Origin: JAEUMY01 sp033764435
Lineage (GTDB): Bacteria > Pseudomonadota > Gammaproteobacteria > Burkholderiales > Usitatibacteraceae
DNA: 64,000 nucleotides
Direction: 5' to 3'
Assembly: GCA_033764435.1 (NCBI GenBank)
Contig: JANRIX010000058.1
Location: 62,001 to 126,000 of the forward strand
Position numbers and translations under genes: made by a program. Positions 59,025-64,000 of this stretch are shown here, in pieces; within the stretch, counting starts at the first letter, position 1; every line of letters begins with the position of its first letter. The notes under the pieces were generated by a model, which saw only the letters and a program-made list of their open reading frames with translations, had not been told where the DNA came from and ran no database searches.

Positions 59025-59975
59025 TCACGTTGCCTTGCCAGTCGCTGGGTCGCCCAGCTTCGCGCGAAACGGCCAGATCAACTGCCGCCAGTACGTCTGT
59101 GGAAACGCTCGATCACGCAGACCGACTTCACCGGCCCTGATGGGCGCTGCGGCCGTGTACAGAGTCCCAAACAGACGATCCCAGATCAGCAGAAATTCAC
59201 CGTAGTTGACCTGGGCATCCTCAAAGTCGCGTTTGTGATGCCACCGATGCATTTCTGCGACGCCCAGCCAGGTCTTCAGTGGCCCGAGGCTGTAGTCGAT
59301 GTTGGAATGCTGGAAGGCGAGGTGAACGGTCAGAATCGCGAACCAGATAGTGACCAACTCCTGCGGCACTGTCAGCAGCGCAAGTACTGCGAGGCCAGGA
59401 AAGGCCATGAGCATCGCATGGAGAGGATGCCGTCTTTCTCCGTTGAACCAGTACAGCCGCTCCGGGCTGTGGTGAATGGCGTGAAGGCGCCACAACCAAT
59501 CGACCCGGTGGCTCAGCCAGTGCATGCCGTAGAGACTGAGGTCGACAATGATCGCGACCAGTGCCAACTGCGCCCATAGCGGCCACTCGGCTGGCCATGC
59601 CTGCCAAGGGGCGGCGGATGTCCAGCGATACAACCAATACGACACGAACTGTATCAAGCTCAAGTTGACCAGGTTGTGCAGCAGATCCGCGCCGACATCC
59701 GCATGAGCGTGAAGCCAGCGCTCTTCGTAAGGCGCTAGCCACTCCAGTACGGCGACCACGAGTACACCCAACAGGGCAATCCCGGTCGCAGCCGGCCACA
59801 AGGCACCGCCGGAGGTCCAAAGTGCCAACAACGCAGCGGCCACAATCAGCATGATCAGGGGATAGGAGAAGTATCGAATCGTCGTGCGCAACATGAATAC
59901 ACCTGCCCGTAGTGTGAAAGAGCCTCCACTTTCCGCGCTCTTGCCGGCGGACGCTTGAACGAAACTGCTATCCAT
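59025..59975 (-). CDS. Sterol desaturase/fatty-acid hydroxylase family protein
   Basis: A 316-residue integral membrane di-iron enzyme of the fatty acid hydroxylase superfamily. Histidine boxes HWLSH, HAIHH and HRWHH are present with several hydrophobic helices before them. It may hydroxylate or desaturate a membrane lipid. Start at 59975 overlaps the AraC stop by 8 bp, suggesting coupling; an internal ATG at 59893 is an alternative. It is the last gene of the minus-strand operon. Confidence 0.88.
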   Translation of the reverse strand: MDSSFVQASAGKSAESGGSFTLRAGVFMLRTTIRYFSYPLIMLIVAAALLALWTSGGALWPAATGIALLGVLVVAVLEWLAPYEERWLHAHADVGADLLHNLVNLSLIQFVSYWLYRWTSAAPWQAWPAEWPLWAQLALVAIIVDLSLYGMHWLSHRVDWLWRLHAIHHSPERLYWFNGERRHPLHAMLMAFPGLAVLALLTVPQELVTIWFAILTVHLAFQHSNIDYSLGPLKTWLGVAEMHRWHHKRDFEDAQVNYGEFLLIWDRLFGTLYTAAAPIRAGEVGLRDRAFPQTYWRQLIWPFRAKLGDPATGKAT

Positions 59976-60729
59976 GACGGGCTGCCTGGAAGTTCAAACC
60001 GCGCAGCGCGGTCGTGGGCGAGGTGCCGAACATGTCTGCAAAGGTTCGCGAAAAGTGCGCAGAGTCCGAGAATCCGCCTTCATGGGCAGCGGCGGTGAGA
60101 TTGCCCCCGGCGGCAAACGCTTCCAGTGCCGTCCGGAGCTTTCGCCACTTGAGGAACGCACGATATGAAATGCCGCATCCGGCCGCGAACAAGTGGACAA
60201 AGCGACTGGGAGAGAGTGCCAATTGAGACGCTGCCAGGGAGGCGGTCGAGGGCAGCCCTGCCGAGGCAACCGTTTCCAGAAACGCTTGAATGCGCCGGTC
60301 CACGGAACTCGCTGGCGGATCGGGTGGGCGATTCAGCATCCATGACACCAGCTCCGACAGCTTCTGCGCAGAACCCTGACTGATGGCCGCGCAGGCTCTC
60401 GCATGCAGCAATCCGGGATCGAGACCGGCAAAGGAGTGCTGAGACGAGAACTGCTTGTGGACGAATCGCCCTACGGCCGTGGTGGGCTCCAGGTAAATGA
60501 TGACCACCGCCGCGGCATCGGAATGGAGCTGGTGTTCGACATTGGCCGGGCAGCCCACCACGTTTGCCGCGCGTCGCGCGTTCCCCTGCAGAATCATCTG
60601 TACCGGCGTGCTGGCGCTGATGGCGATCTGCACGGCATAGTGGCGGTGAGGACGATTGTCGCCGACCTGGCCGACAAAGCCGGCGATTCCGGTGTCGAGC
60701 AGTGCCAGTCCTCGCCAGGGTGCCGTCAT
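59968..60729 (-). CDS. AraC-family transcriptional regulator
   Basis: A 253-residue regulator. The N-terminal half is a ligand-binding-like domain (HRHYAVQIAISASTPVQM), the C-terminal half has two HTH motifs typical of AraC (LPSTASLAASQLALSPSRFV and NLTAAAHEGGFSDSAHFSRT). It may control this operon, being 11 bp after the small secreted protein gene and overlapping the desaturase gene. Confidence 0.9.
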   Translation of the reverse strand: MTAPWRGLALLDTGIAGFVGQVGDNRPHRHYAVQIAISASTPVQMILQGNARRAANVVGCPANVEHQLHSDAAAVVIIYLEPTTAVGRFVHKQFSSQHSFAGLDPGLLHARACAAISQGSAQKLSELVSWMLNRPPDPPASSVDRRIQAFLETVASAGLPSTASLAASQLALSPSRFVHLFAAGCGISYRAFLKWRKLRTALEAFAAGGNLTAAAHEGGFSDSAHFSRTFADMFGTSPTTALRGLNFQAARHG

Positions 60730-60740
60730 GACCTATCGCA

Positions 60741-61112
60741 TCAAGACTTGGCGATTTGAACCGTGATCTTGACCGGTTCCTTGCTGCGGTTGTACCAGGT
60801 CCAGCAATAGTCCTGCTTGCTTTTCGCCTCGAATACTGATGCCCCTTGCTGCACCCGCTCAAGGACTGCGGGCTTACCGAGCAGATCCTCGACGTGGTAG
60901 TGGATGTCGAAGTTCACCTTGGCGTTCGCATCGAATTTCCAGGCGTAGCGCTCCCCGGCTGCGATGTTTCCGCAGACTTCGATCAACTTGCCGGCAGCCA
61001 CGTCGTGGGTCGCACTGTGCTTGCCGTCCTTGATCCAGACGATGTGTTCGGATGCGTTGGCCACTGCGACGGTTGCCAACGATGCAAACAGTGCTGCTAG
61101 GCGGATTTTCAT
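60741..61112 (-). CDS. Small periplasmic protein, GOLD-like beta fold
   Basis: A 123-residue exported protein with signal peptide (about 1-20). The mature part (RYAWKFDANAKVNFDIHYHV, then KSKQDYCWTWYNRSKEPVKI) resembles GOLD/emp24-type beta sandwiches; the two Cys (VCGN and YCWTW) could form a disulfide. The His-rich HYHVE is a possible metal site. Function unknown. ATG overlaps the PepSY stop codon. Confidence 0.6.
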   Translation of the reverse strand: MKIRLAALFASLATVAVANASEHIVWIKDGKHSATHDVAAGKLIEVCGNIAAGERYAWKFDANAKVNFDIHYHVEDLLGKPAVLERVQQGASVFEAKSKQDYCWTWYNRSKEPVKITVQIAKS

Positions 61113-62311
61113 GTGAACTCCCTGGTGGTTGGATAAGTGGAGGATGGAGAATCATCGGTCTCGGTCATGGCGGCACGGCGCAGCCGGCGGCGGCGCAACC
61201 AAAGCCATAGCCCGCTCAGCGCCAGCAGAGGCGGAAGCAGTCCGATCAGCAGCACCAGCACCCGCCCGGGCATGCCGAACCCCTGTCCGCTGTGCAGCGG
61301 AAACTGCCACACCCGAATCTTGTCGCCCAGCGTGCCGCTCCGGTGATTGAAGTGACCCAGCAGTTGGCCGTTCCGGCCGTCCACGAAGTAGCGGACCGTG
61401 CCGCTGTCCATGATGTCGCCAGGAAGCAGGAATCTCACCTGGTAGTAGCCGCGCGCCTCAATCTTGCCGATGCCTGCGACGGGATCAACCGGGTGGGCAG
61501 CCCGCGCGGTCGCGAGCGCCGCATCCCACCCCACCTGCCAGGTCTGGTCCCGCCGCTGGTCGGCGGATCGCACTGACGCGGGCCGCTCGGAAAATGGGGA
61601 CATCGCCGCAACCGCAGGCTCGATCACCTGGGGGAGATTCATGTATAGCCCGGTGAAGGCAATCACCACCAGCAGCACGCCGCCGATGAGACCGACGCTA
61701 CGGTGCAGATCAAAGAGCATCCGCGCCCGACTGGACTGCCACTTGATTACGAATGCCTTCTGCAAATGCGCGATTCGGGGCACGGCAAGGAAGGCCCCCA
61801 CCATCATGGTCGCCATCCACAGCACGGCGATGATGCCCATGATCCACTGGCCGGTCTTGCCGAGCAGCAGGCTCATGTGGAACCGATAGATCATCGGGAC
61901 CAGGTGGGCGCGCGAGAGGCCGACTTCACCCCAATTGCGGGTCCCCAGCACCGCACCGGAATGAGGATTGATGTAGACCTCGGAGGGTCTGGGACTGTCT
62001 CGATCCAGGCGCCCGGCCTCCGCCGCCTCGACGGTGTTCATGATGGCGCGGATGGAGCTGCCTTCCGCCGCGGAAAACAGGAAGTAGCCCACCACCAACC
62101 CCGGATGCGCCGCTTCGATGCGGGCAGCAACTTCGTCCAGGCTGGCCATCGTGCCGGTGGGCGTGACGCTGTGCAGCTCGGGAACCAGCACGGCATCGAT
62201 CTCATGGTGGAACGCCAATAGCGATCCCGTGAGGCCGGCCAGCACCAGGAATGTCGCGAGCACAATTCCCGTCCAGCGATGCACCAGCAGAAGATTCTTG
62301 CGAAATGTCAT
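61109..62311 (-). CDS. PepSY-associated membrane protein
   Basis: A 400-residue protein with four or more TM helices: MTFRKNLLLVHRWTGIVLATF at the start, a periplasmic PepSY-like domain (about 40-130), YRFHMSLLLGKTGQWIMGII, DLHRSVGLIGGVLLVVIAFTG and a C-terminal helix. Conserved His in VHRW, YRFH and DLHRSVG fit haem-binding reductases of this family. It probably reduces metal at the membrane. Start 62311 is the ATG at the family N-terminus and overlaps the methyltransferase stop. Confidence 0.85.
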   Translation of the reverse strand: MTFRKNLLLVHRWTGIVLATFLVLAGLTGSLLAFHHEIDAVLVPELHSVTPTGTMASLDEVAARIEAAHPGLVVGYFLFSAAEGSSIRAIMNTVEAAEAGRLDRDSPRPSEVYINPHSGAVLGTRNWGEVGLSRAHLVPMIYRFHMSLLLGKTGQWIMGIIAVLWMATMMVGAFLAVPRIAHLQKAFVIKWQSSRARMLFDLHRSVGLIGGVLLVVIAFTGLYMNLPQVIEPAVAAMSPFSERPASVRSADQRRDQTWQVGWDAALATARAAHPVDPVAGIGKIEARGYYQVRFLLPGDIMDSGTVRYFVDGRNGQLLGHFNHRSGTLGDKIRVWQFPLHSGQGFGMPGRVLVLLIGLLPPLLALSGLWLWLRRRRLRRAAMTETDDSPSSTYPTTREFT

Positions 62312-62967
62312 GAGCGATGAAGTGGAACGGTGCCATAGGCCCGGTAACTGGACCCGAGATGATAGCGAGCTTCGATGCGAAACCCGCTCAAGTGAGGCGC
62401 CAACAGATGGCAGGGATCGCCGAGCCCGGCGTAAGTGGTGAGATAGCGGCGCGCCCGCCAGGCGTTGAAAAGATTGATGACACCTCCCCACGACCACGGC
62501 AGCCAGCGCCACCCCACGACAGCGATGCGGCAGCCCGGCTTGGCGTGCGCCAGCAGGTTGGCCACGGCGCGAGGCGACTGCAGCACATCATGGGTGTAGC
62601 AAAACAGCATCGCGTCGGCTTGCCGATCACTCTCAAAATCCTCGGCCGCGCACTCGTGCAAGACGGTCTGGGAAGCCACGCCGGCATCTTGAATCTTTCG
62701 TCTGGCGATGGCGGCCATGTCGGGGACCAGTTCGATGCCGACCGCATGCCCCATAGGGCCCACCTGGTGGGCGACGGCGATCAAGGTCGTTCCTGTGCCA
62801 CAGGCGACATCAAACACTGTTTCACCCGCTTCCAGACGCAAGGACTCGACCGCATCCTTGCGGATGCCTTCGATGTAACGGCATGACGCGTCATAGCCCG
62901 GCGCCAGCGTGCGATAGCTTTCCACCGCGCGCTGACGGTCGGGGGGATGGGGATGCGGTTCGCGCAT
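62308..62967 (-). CDS. Class I SAM-dependent methyltransferase
   Basis: A 219-residue methyltransferase with motif I VFDVACGTGTT and acidic residue region VGIELVPDM, typical for UbiE/Methyltransf_11-like proteins. Substrate unknown. It overlaps the PepSY gene by ATGA and is 6 bp after the CusF-like gene end, so it is firmly in the operon with metal-handling proteins. Confidence 0.85.
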   Translation of the reverse strand: MREPHPHPPDRQRAVESYRTLAPGYDASCRYIEGIRKDAVESLRLEAGETVFDVACGTGTTLIAVAHQVGPMGHAVGIELVPDMAAIARRKIQDAGVASQTVLHECAAEDFESDRQADAMLFCYTHDVLQSPRAVANLLAHAKPGCRIAVVGWRWLPWSWGGVINLFNAWRARRYLTTYAGLGDPCHLLAPHLSGFRIEARYHLGSSYRAYGTVPLHRS

Positions 62968-62973
62968 CCTTGA

Positions 62974-63324
62974 CTACTTCATCTTTTCGGCGTGGGTGAC
63001 CGTGAAGGCACCGTTGATCTTTTCAGCCTGGAACTTGATCTTGTCGCCTGCCACCACCTTATCCAAGAGTGCCGCATCCTTCACCCGGAACACCATGGTC
63101 ATGGCGGGCATGTCGAGTGATTTGATCTCGCCGTGCTTCAAAGTGATCTTGCCTTGCTCCTTGTCGACCTTGCGCACTTCCGCTTCCGCCATCTCCGTTG
63201 ATTTGGCGGCCTCTGAGGCGGCTTTCGGCTTGCCATGATCGTGATCGTGCTTGCCGCCTGCTATTACGGGTGCAGCCACAGCGATCAACAAACCAGCGAG
63301 TGCGGTGGGGATGAGTTTTTTCAT
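62974..63324 (-). CDS. CusF-like copper-binding periplasmic protein
   Basis: A 116-residue protein with a signal peptide and a His-rich linker (HDHDHGKP), then a CusF-type OB fold (VRKVDKEQGKITLKHGEIK, then SLDMPAMTMVFRV). Compared with E. coli CusF, the H and both Met ligands are kept, while the Trp position is Met (LDMPAMTM). Start 63324 has AAAGGAAA upstream; a TTG at 63339 is less likely. Confidence 0.87.
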   Translation of the reverse strand: MKKLIPTALAGLLIAVAAPVIAGGKHDHDHGKPKAASEAAKSTEMAEAEVRKVDKEQGKITLKHGEIKSLDMPAMTMVFRVKDAALLDKVVAGDKIKFQAEKINGAFTVTHAEKMK

Positions 63325-63335
63325 GATGTTTCCTT

Positions 63336-63806
63336 TCAACGATAGGATTGATAAACCGTCGTCTTGCCTTCTGGAGTCACCAGCAAAACGTCGTAAGGGT
63401 CACGCTTGTTGCCGTACGCAGGTCCGTCCATGCCCGGCGAGCCCAGCGGCATGCGCGGGACCGCGAGCCCCAAGGCGGCGGGTTTTTCTTTGATGAGCCG
63501 GGTGATCTCCCGGGCCGGCACATGGCCTTCAATCGCATAGCGACCCACACGCGCGGTATGACAGGAGCCCAGTTCCGTCGGGATACCGAGTTGCTTGCGG
63601 ATCGAGGTGTTGCCGGTATCGTGCGTCTTCACCCGAAAGCCGTTCGCCTCGATGTGCTTGATCCAGTCGCGGCAGCACACGCACTGGGGTCCCTTCCACA
63701 CCTCGACGACTGGCGTTTCGTCCGCGAACGCAACCGGCGCGGCCACCCACGCCGCGCCTACCAGAAGAGACGCCAACAGTCGGCGCTTAGTGCTTATGGC
63801 CGGCAT
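63336..63806 (-). CDS. DUF411 metal-binding periplasmic protein
   Basis: A 156-residue protein with a signal peptide (about 1-28) and the DUF411 core: WKGPQCVCCRDWIKHIEANG, GSCHTARVGRYAIEGHVPA, and PRMPLGSPGMDGPAYGNKRD. Members occur with copper/silver resistance genes. It overlaps the cupredoxin gene upstream by about 20 bp and the CusF-like gene follows 12 bp later. Confidence 0.9.
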   Translation of the reverse strand: MPAISTKRRLLASLLVGAAWVAAPVAFADETPVVEVWKGPQCVCCRDWIKHIEANGFRVKTHDTGNTSIRKQLGIPTELGSCHTARVGRYAIEGHVPAREITRLIKEKPAALGLAVPRMPLGSPGMDGPAYGNKRDPYDVLLVTPEGKTTVYQSYR

Positions 63807-64000
63807 GACCGTCTGCCTTCGCAGCAGGCTTTGCGCTCAGGGCCGCCACGGTGATTTTGCCCACCATGCCTGCCTCGAAGTGACCGGGAATGAGGCAACC
63901 GAACATGAAATCACCCGGCTTGGTGAATTGCCACACGATCTCTTCCCTCTTTCCCGGACTCACGTGTGCCATGTAGGGCTCCTCATGTTCCATGCCAGGA
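63787..64000 (-). CDS. Cupredoxin family copper-binding protein, C-terminal part
   Basis: The frame is open to the right edge, so only about 70 residues are visible. VWQFTKPGDFMFGCLIPGHFEAGMVGKI carries the Cys-His-Met copper ligands of cupredoxins, and PGMEHEEPYMAHVSPG precedes it, as in the copper-resistance cupredoxin family. The His-rich C-terminus (GHAGHKH) may bind metal. First known gene of the metal operon within the window. Confidence 0.9.
   Translation of the reverse strand, partial: PGMEHEEPYMAHVSPGKREEIVWQFTKPGDFMFGCLIPGHFEAGMVGKITVAALSAKPAAKADGHAGHKH

Noticed and set aside
1..64000. tRNA, rRNA, transposase, integrase or phage genes
   Set aside because: None recognised on either strand by eye; island boundaries are therefore inferred only from palindrome density and composition.

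Overview
The window is high-GC DNA from an aerobic Gram-negative bacterium, most likely a betaproteobacterium. The first 10 kb has the order sdhA-sdhB-sdhE-gltA, sucA-sucB-lpdA, then zapE, an arrangement familiar from Burkholderiales-like genomes. No rRNA, tRNA, CRISPR array, transposase or integrase was recognised. The assignment rests on gene order and protein families, not on a database search.

Layout. 0-10 kb: succinate dehydrogenase end, citrate synthase, the 2-oxoglutarate dehydrogenase complex and the ZapE ATPase. 10-24 kb: an acrylyl-CoA reductase/propionyl-CoA synthetase pair, an acyltransferase-like gene, mug, 5-formyl-THF cyclo-ligase and folD, then (minus strand) a DUF1801 gene, rluF-like, yaeQ-like and a lipoprotein, then an acyl-CoA ligase/hydrolase/FAD oxidoreductase operon and an enoyl-CoA hydratase. 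24-31 kb: a four-gene cell-surface cluster (Slam-like TPR/beta-barrel protein, FecR-domain protein with duplicated beta-rich modules, glycosyltransferase, choice-of-anchor-D protein). 31-39.4 kb: a complete branched-chain-type ABC importer (livG, livF, binding protein, livH, livM) running directly into etfB, etfA and an acyl-CoA dehydrogenase. 39.6-49 kb: a signalling cluster (class III cyclase with FHA domain, unknown protein, orphan binding protein, sensor-HAMP-MFS fusion, sensor-HAMP protein, membrane Ser/Thr kinase with a Cache-type sensor, alpha/beta hydrolase). 49-55.5 kb: a histidine phosphatase, a fumarylacetoacetate-hydrolase-family gene and the valine catabolic operon mmsA-(membrane protein)-mmsB-ech-hibch. 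55.7-58.9 kb: a glycine-zipper protein, a more AT-rich stretch with a hypothetical gene and an orphan XRE regulator, and two small secreted proteins. 59-64 kb: a tightly packed minus-strand operon with copper-handling families (cupredoxin, DUF411, CusF-like, methyltransferase, PepSY membrane protein, small secreted protein, AraC regulator, sterol-desaturase family), cut by the window end.

The strongest unexplained signal is a perfect 12-bp palindrome, GCGAATATTCGC, present 23 times (chance expectation well below one). Sixteen copies lie inside genes, in all three reading frames, so the constraint is on the DNA. The other seven lie in short gaps just upstream of start codons. Two copies build a perfect 19-bp inverted repeat between the importer's binding-protein gene and livH. 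The palindrome is missing from about 24-31 kb, 39.3-50.3 kb and 53.7-64 kb, which hold the surface, signalling and copper clusters.

The second candidate for an undescribed system is the 39.6-49 kb signalling cluster. The kinase N-terminus carries three T-x-x-D motifs spaced exactly 18 residues apart, the pattern FHA domains bind when phosphorylated, and an FHA-domain cyclase lies a few genes away. The same cluster encodes a chemoreceptor-like sensor fused directly to an MFS transporter.
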